A DNA stretch of 57,500 nt. Origin: Glandiceps talaboti (Eukaryota; Hemichordata; Enteropneusta; Spengelidae). Position 1 is the first letter of the stretch; each line of letters opens with the position of its first letter. The stretch spans positions 20,590,592 through 20,648,091 of the forward strand of contig NC_135554.1 in NCBI RefSeq assembly GCF_964340395.1, given 5' to 3'. The position numbers and the translations under genes were made by a program. The notes beneath the pieces were generated by a model, which saw only the letters and a list, made by a program, of their open reading frames with translations, was not told the DNA's origin and searched no databases. This document shows positions 1 through 11,562 of this stretch, piece after piece.

Positions 1-525
1 TATCAACAGTCTCAAAGACAAAAAATAGCACGTATAACTTATCTTATGTAAGTTTATATTCATAAATATTCGCCCGCTAAATGTAACATCACAACCCGCC
101 GAGTGATTTTTCACTGAATATGTGTAACATTAGTTATATTAAATTTGGGTTTGCAAGATTTTTCAAAGGAATAGCACAGCCCACAAACGAATATGTAACT
201 TCCTGATGGCTTGTTGACGTCATAACCAAGGGCAATTACTAAAACTTGAATGAAATTAAAAGGGGTATATTTTAAGCATCTTTTGAGTAAAAATGGTTTC
301 CACTCTCTACAAACGTGTATTGACAAATCTATTAGTTATATATCAAACGATCGCGATGTCACTGCTCTTTTGCTTCATATCATACTCATATCTACTCCTT
401 GCAAACACGCTTACACGTCAAATCTTAAAGACAACGTTGTTTTCAAATAGCAGCATATGTGAATTCGCAATACGATTGAACTTAGTTTTTCTTCTGCATA
501 CATCTTTTTATGTATACTTCTACAG

Positions 526-1877
526 CTATTTGGATGTTGCCCACACGTAATCCTTACGGAGGTTGGCCAGCATCAGGGGAAATTGACCTTGTGGAATGTC
601 GTGGTAACGAAAATCTAAAAGATCCTTTTGGAAACTCAGTAGGTACTGATCAAATGGGAAGTACAATGCACTGGGGACCATACTGGCCACATAATGGATG
701 GGAGAAAACACACACTACTAGGTGAGACCGACAAATATATTTTGTACGCTTGACTCGGTCTTAACTTGTCCATCGATCCTCGACGGTTTGACAATTTTTT
801 GTGTGACTGTGTAGCAAAACGTTGTTTATTAGAATTACGGACAAACACCTATCCACATTTCAAACATTTACAACTGAACGTTAGTACTCTGCAGCAACTC
901 ACTTTCCTATCGAATTTAGTTCTACTTGCAGACGGAGACTCGATTCTAACATTTTCCTTCCCTTCTCAAAAAGGGCACTGTCACAATCGAGTCCCAAGCG
1001 ACTTGTTCTGTCTGTCAAAAAGGGCACTGTCACAATCGAGTCCCAAACGACTTGTTCTGTCTACAAGCAGGACTATTCCGAACGCTGGTGTACGTAACAT
1101 TTCAGTCTACAGACACGTTCTGAAGCAGACAAAATGACAGAAAGGGATGTTTAACCTCTAGTTTGAACGGGTCGTTATGCATCAAGCTGGCACTGATCAG
1201 CCAGACCATAGACCCTACATGTACATGTCTATGGCCAGACACAGTTATCGTTTGTGAATTTAACAGGTGCAGGTGCTAGGTGTTTCGTACAGTTATTAAT
1301 CAGATGATATCTAGTAAAGATACTACATACAAACACAGTGAATTTCACAATACCATGCAGCTTTTCTGTTTGATACAACCATGCAGAAACCAACAAGAAA
1401 CTGCATATCCCACACTATAAATAGCAAGATCGCATTTTTGCTACATTTAGCCTAAATGAAATAAACCATTTAAATGTATTGTAACTCCATGCCAGACATT
1501 CAGGCGCCAAGTTTTTTTTTAGTTTCAAACTATCATAACCAAACACCCAAATGAAAGGCGCGTGGTGTACATTTCATAACTGTGTGTTGGCACTATGCGT
1601 AGTTCATTTCACTTATTAGGCAAAATGTAGCAATAAACTGTACTCATTTCAATCTTGCTATCGTTTTGAAGTGTAGCATGTCCAGTTTCTTATTGGTTTT
1701 TGCATGGTTGTATCAAACAGAAAAGCTGTACGGAATTGTGAAATTCGCTGTATCTAGCTGTAACAACGATATCGCTCTAGGCGAGAATTATATCGTGGTT
1801 ACACATCAGCGACGTAGACAGGCTATGATTACCACACTTCAAATGGCATATAATATACTACTAGGCAGTAAACACCG

Positions 1878-1912
<35 letters not shown>

Positions 1913-2488
1913 CAAATCTCAAACCTAGCTATGGTGGTCAGTATCTAGCATACATTACATGTGTTGTAATTGATTGTGAAATACACTTTCTTTTTTGGGT
2001 CATTTATCATATATTACATGTGTTGTAATTGATAGTGAAATACACTTTCTTTTTTGGGTCATTTATCATATATTACATGTGTTGTAATTGATAGTGAAAT
2101 ACACTTTCTTTTTTGGGTCATTTATCATATATTACATGTGTTGTAATTGATAGTGAAATACACTTTCTTTTTTGGGTCATTTATCATATATTACATGTGT
2201 TGTAATTGATAGTGAAATACACTTTCTCTTTTGGGTCTAATTGTCACAAAGTTATTACTCTGTGCATTTATCATAAGGTTTAAATTTGATTACCTTCTAG
2301 GTACGCATCAACAGGAACATTTGCATCTGATTTCCACGTGTATGCCCTTGAATGGACACCTACAGATATGAGGTATGTTGTTTTCAAAAGTTGGTCATTT
2401 TGAAATTGGGTGTATATGTTTAATAGGGATACAAGGGCTTTCGCTATCATCAATATATTCGTGCTGTTCCAGTTTCGTGGAGGTGTGG

Positions 2489-2566
<78 letters not shown>

Positions 2567-3364
2567 AGAGTGGGGGGAGAGAGAGAGAGAGGGGGGGGGG
2601 CTATGGAGAGGGAGAGAGAGAGAGAGGAGGTGGCGGGTGTTGGTGTTGTTTTGCATAATGAAAATTTGTTCTTACAATTTCTACTCGAAACTTTACATAT
2701 TTTTATTCATCGTACTCTACGTCTAACAGGTTTTTCCTTGATGGCGAAGAGATATTAGTTGTAGATCCTGGTGCAGGTGGATTTTGGGAGTATGGAGATT
2801 TCCATACTGACCTTCCATTTGCTGATAACCCATGGAAGGAAGGGGACAAATTGGCACCCTTTGATGAGGAGGTAAATTACATGGCTTTTGTGTCCTTTAG
2901 ATTGGAGATAGTCACTGCAATTCATTTTAACTGTTGCATCATCGCGAACCGGATTTTTTTTTCTTACTCTCGTAGAAACCTACAGACAGTGCGAGAGAGG
3001 TCTGCCCATACGCCTTGAAAGCTGCAATTCATTCATGCCTTGGCCTGAGAGAGAGGAGATCGATTTTTCCAATTCATTATTGTGTTTTCTGTAGTACACG
3101 GGACCTCGTTATTTCTCGCAATTTTTTTTATTTTCCTTTCAGTTTTACATCATCATGAATGTTGCTATTGGTGGAACTACAGGATTTTTTGGCGACGCTC
3201 TCGATAATGGAGAAATTTGTCCTAAACCATGGACTAACGTATCCCCGATTGCACCTAAAGAATTCTGGGATGCTAAAGATTGTTGGTATCCTACGTGGAA
3301 TGGCGAGGACTCTGCCCTCCAGGTGGACTATGTACGTGTGTGGGATAATTCTGCCGCTCAATAA
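526..3364 (+). CDS. GH16 beta-1,3-glucanase / beta-1,3-glucan-binding protein, 3' part (copy 1)
   Basis: This is the C-terminal half of a secreted glycoside hydrolase family 16 protein of the beta-1,3-glucan-binding (GNBP/laminarinase) type. Four exons are visible: 526-721, 2301-2372, 2730-2871 and 3143-3364 (TAA). Phases 2-2-0 join without a break into about 210 residues. The first visible exon opens with IW, then reads GGWPASGEIDLVE. The E-I-D-L-V-E signature carries both GH16 catalytic glutamates and the aspartate between them. It continues through MGSTMHWGPYWPHNGW, FFLDGEEI, a GGFWEYGDF segment and a C-terminal YVRVW strand, all typical of the family. The earlier exons (signal peptide, CBM39, start of GH16) lie before position 1. 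The next gene downstream is a paralogue with the same exon borders except one. Since the catalytic residues are kept, this is probably an active endo-beta-1,3-glucanase for digestion or glucan sensing, but binding-only use cannot be excluded. Confidence 0.9.
966..1063 (+). repeat. Two-copy 49-bp direct repeat
   Basis: The block carrying AGGGCACTGTCACAATCGAG occurs at 972 and again at 1021. The copies differ at one clear position (AAGCGACT versus AAACGACT). It is intronic and looks like a simple local duplication. Confidence 0.85.
1962..2238 (+). repeat. 59-bp minisatellite, about 4.7 copies
   Basis: Each unit contains TTACATGTGTTGTAATTGAT followed by AGTGAAATACACTTTC and a TTTTTTGGGTC block. 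The period is 59 bp. Inner copies are nearly identical, while the first (ATTGATTGTG) and last (TTCTCTTTTGGG) copies carry variants. This is expected if the array expands from the middle. Confidence 0.9.
2491..2625 (+). repeat. (GA)n microsatellite grading into G runs
   Basis: A long GA dinucleotide tract followed by G-runs and more GA, in the intron between the exons ending at 2372 and starting at 2730. It produces spurious open frames on both strands. Confidence 0.95.
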
Positions 3365-4857
3365 ACTCAAATGCATCTTTCTATTAAATTGTAACTTGCT
3401 TCATCTGTAAAATGAAGTAATCTTATCTCGTAGGAATAAATTATTAAAAGTTGAAATTTAATTTGTTCATTTAAGTTGGGTAATTCTATAATGTGTATAC
3501 TTCATCGACAAGTTGTTTAATTGTATATGTTTCAATTATATATAGTTTTGCAACACAAACAAACAAATAAACAAACAAACCAACAAACATATTCGCACAT
3601 ATGACGACTCGCAACGTACATCATGTACATTGAGTATTTGTTTATAAAAGTACAAACGTATTAAAAGCGAAAAGTTAACCACTTGAGGTACGAGTTAATT
3701 ATGTACACAGGCTACATCGGTTCTTTGTATTTACTGGTAGTATTTGATAGGATATATACACTCCCATCCATACCCCACCCCACCCCACCCACCCACCCCT
3801 CCCACCCACCCACCCCTCCCCACCCCCTTAGTTAGCTCAGTAATATAAAGGAATAACAGTATATTCACTGTCCATGGAGTTGTTTTTCAAAAGAACGTGT
3901 TTCTAAAAAAAAAAGTGGAAAAATCGGCCTTCTGTACGTCTCGTTCAAAAATTGCTAGAAATACATCTCTTTGTAATACCTCAGACAACCAAAACACACC
4001 ATTCGAAGAATGTTGCCAATTTTCATTATGAAGTTCATGAAAAGATCTTAGAAATTGATGCAAGCATATTTTGTAGTTATTTCCTGAGTATGAATATACA
4101 CCTGCACAGAAGTCACCCAGAAATGAAAGTAAGACAAAATAGCATGTGGTGCGCAATCACCTCGATCAGAATGCGACGTCTTCCAATTGTCAGCAGATGA
4201 CAGTGAATGATATACGAGTGAACCCAGAGCAGGAAAATGCTGGGGGTAGGGGCCATACACTCTATAGTCTATGCAAATAAAGATAGAAGAGAACAAGTTC
4301 GGGTATTTTTCTTTCTTCAAGTTTTTTATTTTTCTTGAGGGAATCCATATTCCTATTCGAGGTGACTGCGTGTTATGACTACATCACGTCTGTAATGACA
4401 TGTATAGTATAACTCAGACACGTAGACCCAACCAAAGACAATAGGGAATCAAGACGTTTGACGTGTCGTTATTGTATTATGTGCGTGTGTTCTAATGATA
4501 ACAATAAATAACAGTTGTTAACTTCCCATAACTTTATCACACCATGGAATCACATGCATATTTTGGCCTCAGCGTAAATTAAGAAATAACCAGCAATACA
4601 ACAACACATCTAGTAGTAGTAGGTAGTTGTTGCCTTGTGACGTTAAAATATCGCCTGTATGCTCAGCGAAAATGAATACTGAAAGAAAGCCTATTTGAGA
4701 CACAGTCATCGGCATGGCAGTTTGGACATTTTGACACATTAGATGGTTCGTAATAACAATAATCTGAAGATTATAAGTTGTTGCCCAATTAAAACTGACC
4801 TTATTTGTAATCTTAATACATACATCCGGTATTTGGATCAGGCTGAGTGTAAAGTAC
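3365..4857. other. Intergenic spacer between the two GH16 genes
   Basis: This holds the 3' UTR and poly(A) signal of copy 1, an (AAAC)n stretch near 3555-3590, a C-rich CCCACC run near 3773-3830 and the upstream region of copy 2. I see no conserved coding sequence. Open frames at 3887-4320 and 4569-4916 have no family signature and are on the opposite strand or antisense to the promoter. Confidence 0.7.
3435..3440 (+). terminator. Poly(A) signal of GH16 copy 1
   Basis: AATAAA lies about 70 bp after the TAA stop, followed by T-rich sequence. This is a good candidate 3' end for copy 1. Confidence 0.6.
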
Positions 4858-4868
4858 CTATATAATAT
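4858..4868 (+). promoter_or_regulatory. TATA box upstream of GH16 copy 2
   Basis: The TATATAATATAA-type sequence ends about 46-56 bp before the start codon at 4915. This leaves room for a transcription start near 4890 and a short 5' UTR. Assigned from position and sequence only. Confidence 0.45.
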
Positions 4869-4914
4869 AAGCTGATCACACAAGTTACAGGGGACTGGTG
4901 TGTCGATATTCACC

Positions 4915-7900
4915 ATGGAGCGTACAACAGCCGTACTGTTATTGCTAACCTTGCCAAGTGTAGTGGTTTCCTACACGATAACAGCGCCATCAATATCTAC
5001 ACTGGATACAAAGGGGTTGCGATTTGCTTATCCAGGTTTGTTGTATTCTGTCACAGACAAGGTCTGTCATTCTGTTATCTTTTTTGTGGTTTCTAACAAA
5101 GCTTACAGCAATTTCCAATGTCGTATAAATGGCCCTCTGATTGATGTTAAAGGGACAGAGTTAAGTGTTTGGCGATTTTTTTTATCTCTCCTTCTAGTAA
5201 CGTTATCAAGAATTATACAGTATCATTTCCAATGTCGTATAAATGGCCCCTAGATATTAAAGGAACATAGTCCAGTGGATTGGCAATTATTTTACCTCTC
5301 CTTCTTGTAACTTGAATCATGCAAACGAATTATTAGAGTAACTTTCTTAGGTCATTCATATGGAAAATATTTTGAATAAATGTAATATATCTCATTCAAA
5401 CATTTCGCCATTGTTTTCTTCGTAGAATTATGTGAGCTACTTTTCGTACAAATTTGAAATACGAGAACAAAATGTGAAATTCTGAACCACGTTCGTGCTT
5501 TGTTAATTTGGTTTTAATACTCACCCAACCCTTTCTCAATATAATGGACGTCACTAATCACTCATCACTGATATAGTGAGATTATACTATGGTGACCTCC
5601 GTAGATGATCTCCATATCAATAATTTGCATATTTATGTTAATTTTTCAGATGAATCCGGTATAAGCCTAGTTGCTTATCATTACAACATCAACAAACCAC
5701 TTTCTGGTGTAGCAGCTGGAGAATACAACGTTGACGTCACTTCCCCAACGAGTAAGTCGTTTATATATTTTCCTGTTCGTTTTTATTGAACCAACAAAAC
5801 GTCATCGTCAGGGACACAGTCCTATCATTGTTGGCGCTCTTCTCCAGCGAAGTTATTGTAAAGAGCGCCATCAACGTTTAATCCACAACTATTCGATGTC
5901 CTTCGTACTTGAAAGATATCGTACACAAGCCCACCTTTTTTGTCTGCTTTTAGATTGACTTTCTTTGTCATTCTTAAGAGGAGTTTTGCTACGCATCTCC
6001 CTATCTGTAAGTGTTATAATATAAGACGATATTGTACATGTCTGGTTGACTTTAAAATACCGCCCTCAATTGTAAAAATAATTCATCTTTTGTTTTTATC
6101 AGATGGTGCGTGGGTTCACGAAAACTATGCGGTATCACTGAAAACTGGTGACACTGTCTATTACTGGGTTTTAGTCATTTACAATGGAATTGGTTATCAA
6201 ATGACAGAACAACAATGGACTGTCCCAAGCGAAGGTGAGCCAATAGAATCAAAAGATGAAGGAAAAATGGACTGCGCCAAGACATATACGGACAAATTAA
6301 TGTTGAGCTTTACAGTGGTGGTTATCCACTGTAAAAGTATTTTATTGTTAATTAATGTTAAATCATAATGCATTACATATTTTTTATTTGACCATAATAG
6401 TCTACATGGAAATATGATATACATTTACTTGTTGGTTTCCTCATCATTGGTTTACATACCAGTGATGGGTCTCTAAATCTGTTTTCCCATTTAACAAATT
6501 TTAATACAGTTTTAACAACAGTGAAGGTAGTAACTGAGCCTCCCAAACAGGCGACAACAAAGGCTTATATGCCACCAGACACAAGCTATACTACCCCAAG
6601 TGGTAACGATGACAACACTAACCCTGATTCACCCATTACGTCAGCACCAGGAAGTGGAACAGATCCAGTAACTGTAATCGGTATGTAAGCTATAAATCTA
6701 TTTAAAAGAGCGCCCTCAACGACAAATCATTCAGTCTAATTTGATAACGACCTTATATGAAACATTGATTTGCAACGTAAATGAATTAGTAATGTTTTCG
6801 TTTATTTGTTGTCTTTATTTGTCTTCATCTGTTAACAGGTTCTTGTGACAGTTATCCATGTCCGTCTGGCTGTGATATGACAAAACAACCCTGCAACGGA
6901 CTTATTTTTGAGGACACTTTTGATACTTTTGATTTTACAAAGTGGGATCACGAAATAACAGCAGGTGGTGGGGGAGTGAGTACAACTTACCCTTGCTGTT
7001 AATGTTTTTTGTTGTTGTTGCTGCTGCTGCTGCTGCTGCTGTTGTTGTTGTTGTTGTTGTTCGTTGCCGTTGTCTTATTTTGTTGTACAAAAAAGAAGGG
7101 AAAATACTGTAATCGATATGTTGTAAAGTGATAGCGATCGCCAACTTATTGCTGAGTGTTTTTAATTTTTTTTTATGTTCTTGTGAAATCCCATATATAT
7201 TATTCCATTCATTGAAACCTTATGAGTTTATGATCAATTTAATGTAGTTCTCATTTGGTAAAGGAACTAAAAATATAATCGATTGAATGAGGTAAATTTG
7301 TAGAGTAAAAACATTACTCCATAGCCTCATTTACATATCATTTACATATGGCGTTTTGGACTTGTACTACCAGTAAAGTTGATTGACAATGTTGAAAATA
7401 AGGCTGGATATTGATTTTCCTGGGTTTTTTGTTTTAGAATTGGGAATTCGAGTTCTACCACAATAATCGTAGTAACAGTTACGTGCGTGACGGCATCCTG
7501 TATATCAAACCGGTAAGGATTGGTTTTATATATACTTTAAACAACACAGAAATAGGATACTTTGGGAAAAACCATAGACGTTGGTGAAAGACATATCAGT
7601 AACAAAAACCTGGGGATATTTAGTGAGAGTACAGGACAAAGGCGCGGACGAGTGGGAATGTAAAGGGCACTACAGGTCAATTGTAAAGCGCTTTGAGCAC
7701 GGAGCTCGAGTGGGAAAGCGCTATATAAAAACCCAACATTTTTATTAGTAGTAGTAGTACAGGGTCTCTTGTGATAATCCTTTATTAGTGTACACATATA
7801 GTGATTTACTCATCTACAAAAACTCACCATTGAAGAAAAACTGAAATCAAATGATACAAGATTTTGAAAGGATGTTTGAGAGATTCCCAGGACGGTATAA

Positions 7901-9510
7901 TTTTGCAACGTGTTTTTTTATTCTATTGTAGACTCTGACAGCAGACCATTATGGAGACAGTTTCTTGACCAGTGGGCGATTGGATTTATGGGGTAGGTTA
8001 CCATAGCGATATAAGTCTACTGTTTCAGATCGCATTGACTGGCGATTGCATTGGTAGGAAAAAAAGAGATACATAAAATGTACATTAATTCTATAAGCCC
8101 ACATTTTCTAGAAAATACCATATCCTAAAAATAGGATATTCAGCTTTTTAGGGTTAAAACGTACACGTGCATAATCATAAAATTTCATGTAGGGTCTATG
8201 GCGTAACTGGTGAATTTTAACATGCTGAATTGTTGAATATAAGTTCCCTTATGGATAAACTTATACATATGCAAACACAAGCTTATGGACATTTCACTTT
8301 CAAGCATAGAAAAGTTATTCTGACTTCAAAACTGCTTTCAAGGTTTTGTGATTAAAAACACAGGCCGTGCACTGTCCATGTTTGCATTAGAATTAATATT
8401 CTGCTATAAAATCATTGTGTTGACAGGTAGTAGCCCAGCCGACCTGTGTACCGGTAACAAAGACTGGGGATGTGAACGTTCAGGATCATGGTCTAATATC
8501 CTAAACCCAATCCAATCTGCAAGACTCCGAACTGTGAATGCTTTCAGCTTCAAACACGGTAGAGTTGAGATCGAAGCTAAAATGCCAACTGGAGACTGGA
8601 TTTGGCCCGGTAAGTACCTTCACTGACCCCTTGTATTACAGGACGATTATATTGGTAGAGACCTTTTGTGTCGAAATTGTTTGCAATTCAAACCAGAATG
8701 AATTAATTAATTAGCGATTTAAAAAATGAATTATCTCTTTAGCTGGGTCTGGACGCATAGACTCTGAAATGAACACCATGTATGTTTGTTGGAAATGGTT
8801 GCAAACTGAAGACTTAGAAGAATATGCAGTTTAGTCGTGAGTGGCGCTCTAAGGATTACAGAGCGCCACTTACGCACACGATCTATTTGTGTGCATACAA
8901 AAATAAGTGTTTTTTTTTTTTTAACTTTTGAACGCGAAATCGAAGAAAATGTGTCCATTTTGTTAGGAAATGCGCTTTTATTGCTGTTTTGGGAAAGATA
9001 CAACATACGAGTTTCTAACTTAATATAATTCGTATTCCTTAAATTTATCAACTTCAAGCAATCTGGCTACTACCAAAGTACAACGCATATGGTGGTTGGC
9101 CAGCTTCTGGTGAGATTGACCTGGTTGAAGCACGAGGTACGTGTCTAACAATTAGTCTATAGGTTATACTGTGTGATTTCTTTACAACATGATGTACATT
9201 GTGGACGTTTATAACATCGTGAATCATATAATGCCATGTAATAAAGGCTCACACATCGTATAAAAGCGTGTTACTTTTGCGAATTACATTTTTTCTTTTC
9301 ACTTTTTATCAAAATTGAAAGAATTCTGTAACAGGATTAGAGTTCTACAGTAATGTTGCCAATTTACAGGACTTCCGTACTGTACATGTCCATCGAATGC
9401 AGTTTAGTGTCCTGGGTATCCCCTATTTTATGTACACTTGCTAAAAAGTAGACTTGAAAGATGATTGGGATGTATTTTAATCTGTGTCGAGTGGTTTACA
9501 GCAATGTGAA

Positions 9511-9577
<67 letters not shown>

Positions 9578-10237
9578 AATTCAATATATTTTTATAGGAA
9601 ATAAACAACTGTATGACAGCAATGGTAATTCTGTTGGCATTGATCAGATGGGATCAACAATGCATTGGGGTCCATACTATCCTCACAATGGATGGGAAAG
9701 AACACATGCAACAAGGTACTAGTATGATCTGTACTCAATGATGTAGATCAAAATTATTTGCATCCAGTAATTATTGTTTTACTCTCTCTTGTTTGACTAC
9801 TGTTAAGCATACAAAACACAGTAAACCAACTAGTATAAACGTCATAAAAACTACTGTAAAAAGGGAGATAAACCAAACTAAATGCTAACGCTAACATTGG
9901 ACGATGCACTAATTGAATTTTAGTTCGCGCCTTTTTAAAAATGAAATTCGATTTATTATTAATCTTTGAAATATTTTATTTTATCCAGTTACGCCAACAG
10001 TGGAACATTTGGATCAGATTTCCATAAATATGAATTATTGTGGACAGAAGATTCCCTTACGTGAGTATACGACTGGCACATTGTATTAACATTAAAATGC
10101 AAATTCAAAACTAGGGCGTCGGTTTTGTATCTACTATCAGTTTTAACCTTTATGAAACACAGACAGACACACGCACAGACACCCACACAGACACACACAC
10201 AGGCACACAAACAAACACACGCACACGCGCGCGCGCA

Positions 10238-10273
<36 letters not shown>

Positions 10274-11100
10274 CACACAGACAGACACATTATTGTACAA
10301 ACTTGTTGTGTTTCCTTCCATTCTAGATTTTATTTAGATGATAAAGAAATATTACATGTGGATCCAGGTAATGGTGGATTCTGGGAATATGGTGATTTTG
10401 ATATCGATGTTCCACATGCTGATAACCCATGGCAACAAGGAAGTAAACTTGCACCCTTTGACCAAGAGGTGAGAACACGCTTGGTGTACGTGCTTAGAGT
10501 GGGCGTTTTCATAATTCGATGTTTTTCTATCTTTTAGATTGTTGTTCTGTAATTGGATGGAATTCTGTGACATACGCTTTCCATTTCTTATACCCTATCT
10601 GATTTTTCATCACCACCACCACCACCACCACCACCACCACCACCACCACCACCACCACCACCACCACCACCACCACCGTCAACAACCACCACCAGTTACA
10701 TGCCGTCGCCAAGATGAACCAGCAATCCATCATTGAGCAAATAACAATTTGTGCATGCTTTAATTAAACATTCGTTCAGCGGTGTAACTTTGTTCTCACT
10801 CAATTACAAACATTCGTCTGACGTCACCTGATTAAACATGTAGGTTATCTACTTCTTTTCTGCATTTCTCCAAAGTTCTATCTGATTATGAATGTGGCCG
10901 TTGGTGGCACCAATTATTTCAGTGACGCTTACACCAACTACCCATACTCTAAGCCATGGCATAACACTTCACCAACTGCCGCCTCAGACTTCTGGAATGC
11001 CAAGGATCAATGGTATCCTACGTGGAACCCTGACCTAAATAATGGAGAAGACGCGGCAATGCAAGTGAACTACGTCCGTGTATGGGCAACGTCCAAATAG
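4915..11100 (+). CDS. CBM39-GH16 beta-1,3-glucan-binding protein / endo-beta-1,3-glucanase (copy 2, complete)
   Basis: Exons: 4915-5035, 5650-5751, 6103-6234, 6522-6680, 6839-6975, 7438-7512, 7932-7992, 8427-8609, 9059-9136, 9598-9715, 9989-10060, 10327-10468 and 10876-11100 (TAG). They sum to 1605 nt (534 aa) in one frame. The ATG sits in CACCATGG, a near-ideal Kozak context. An upstream GTG at 4900 was not used. Residues 1-19 (MERTTAVLLLLTLPSVVVS) form a signal peptide. Residues about 20-120 are a CBM39 domain (GISLVAYHYNIN, NGAWVHEN, YYWV, QQWTV). A Thr/Pro/Asp-rich linker and a Cys-rich stretch (CDSYPCPSGCDMTKQPC) lead into GH16 from about residue 190. GEIDLVEARG keeps both catalytic glutamates. 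Expected role: a secreted glucan-binding and probably glucan-hydrolysing protein in defence or digestion. Copy 1 lies immediately upstream in the same orientation. Confidence 0.93.
5110..5316 (+). repeat. Diverged direct repeat, two copies of about 95 bp
   Basis: TTTCCAATGTCGTATAAATG begins copies at about 5112 and 5226. Both continue through a shared TTAAAGG(G/A)ACA and CTCTCCTTCT block. They lie in the first intron of GH16 copy 2. Confidence 0.75.
7011..7062 (+). repeat. (TTG)n/(CTG)n trinucleotide repeat
   Basis: An interrupted TTG-CTG-TTG tract just inside the intron that follows the exon ending at 6975. It starts about 35 bp after the splice donor. Confidence 0.9.
7600..7762 (+). mobile_element. 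3' tail of a non-LTR retrotransposon or tRNA-derived SINE
   Basis: The sequence GTAAAGCGCTTTGAGCACGG, then GGAAAGCGCTATATAAAAAC and an AACATTTTTATTAG(TAG)n tail, is the well-known 3'-end hairpin and terminal microsatellite of L2/CR1-type LINEs and of SINEs that share their tails. Only the 3' end is recognisable, and no reverse transcriptase frame is present. It lies in an intron of GH16 copy 2. Confidence 0.65.
9510..9575 (+). repeat. (AT)n microsatellite
   Basis: About 33 AT dinucleotides end about 23 bp before the acceptor of the exon at 9598, close to where the branch point and polypyrimidine tract would be. Confidence 0.95.
10158..10292 (+). repeat. (CA)n-rich microsatellite with GC/CG steps
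   Basis: Mixed ACAC, CAGACA and CGCGCG steps in the intron before the exon at 10327. Antisense frames that look Cys/Val-rich are repeat translations only. Confidence 0.95.
10609..10678 (+). repeat. (CAC)n trinucleotide repeat
   Basis: About 23 CAC/ACC units between the last two exons of GH16 copy 2. A poly-His or poly-Val frame across it is artefactual. Confidence 0.95.
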
Positions 11101-11252
11101 CAGTTCTAAACCCTTCGAAAAAGCCAAAAGAATATTAAATACTTCACAAAACACGCCAGTGTGAATTTTATTCTGTATGTATAAATGACTTCCGATCCAT
11201 AACTGGTCGAAATTCGTTCTAAGTCCTTCAAATTTAGTCAAAAGAAAGGAGA

Positions 11253-11258
11253 AATAAA
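11253..11258 (+). terminator. Poly(A) signal of GH16 copy 2
   Basis: AATAAA lies about 150 bp after the TAG stop. It is the first canonical hexamer downstream of the gene. Confidence 0.55.
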
Positions 11259-11471
11259 GTGATTATTAACAAAATTACGAAAACGTCTGTATTAATTTTA
11301 TCCTGCATAAGTGACCCCATTACCCAAATCACGTGACATGTATGATTGGAAATTTGTCTTTCTTGGTGGTCGATTTAAATTTGACTTCATGTTAACACAA
11401 CTGGTTTCATGTCAAAGCTCAGGGCTTTGTCAAAGGGTTGGTTGTCCAGTTAGCTCTTTTTTTCCTTTTAT

Positions 11472-11562
11472 GAATGAATGAATGAATGAATGAATGAATG
11501 AATGAATGAATGAATGAATGAATGAATTAATTAATTAATTAATTAATTAATTAATTAATTAA
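11472..11562 (+). repeat. (GAAT)n followed by (TTAA)n
   Basis: About 13 GAAT units change directly into about 9 TTAA/AATT units, a compound tetranucleotide array in intergenic DNA. Confidence 0.95.

Larger units (their letters stand above)
722..2300 (+). other. Large intron of GH16 copy 1
   Basis: The intron runs from GT at 722 to AG at 2299-2300 and splits an Arg codon (AG|G). It holds two 49-bp direct repeats (966-1063), a (TTG)n tract near 1877-1911 and a 59-bp minisatellite (1962-2238). I see no coding sequence in it. The 120-123 aa open frames here lack family signatures and run through repeats. Confidence 0.7.

Noticed and set aside
1-525. Earlier exon of GH16 copy 1 in the first 525 bp
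   Set aside because: I looked for the preceding exon (ending in the codons for WIWP before a donor) in all frames and did not find it. It probably lies before the window.
2375-2758. 127-aa frame rich in Arg-Glu
   Set aside because: It is the (GA)n microsatellite translated, within an intron of GH16 copy 1.
10527-10736. Poly-His and poly-Val frames
   Set aside because: Both are readings of the intronic (CAC)n tract.
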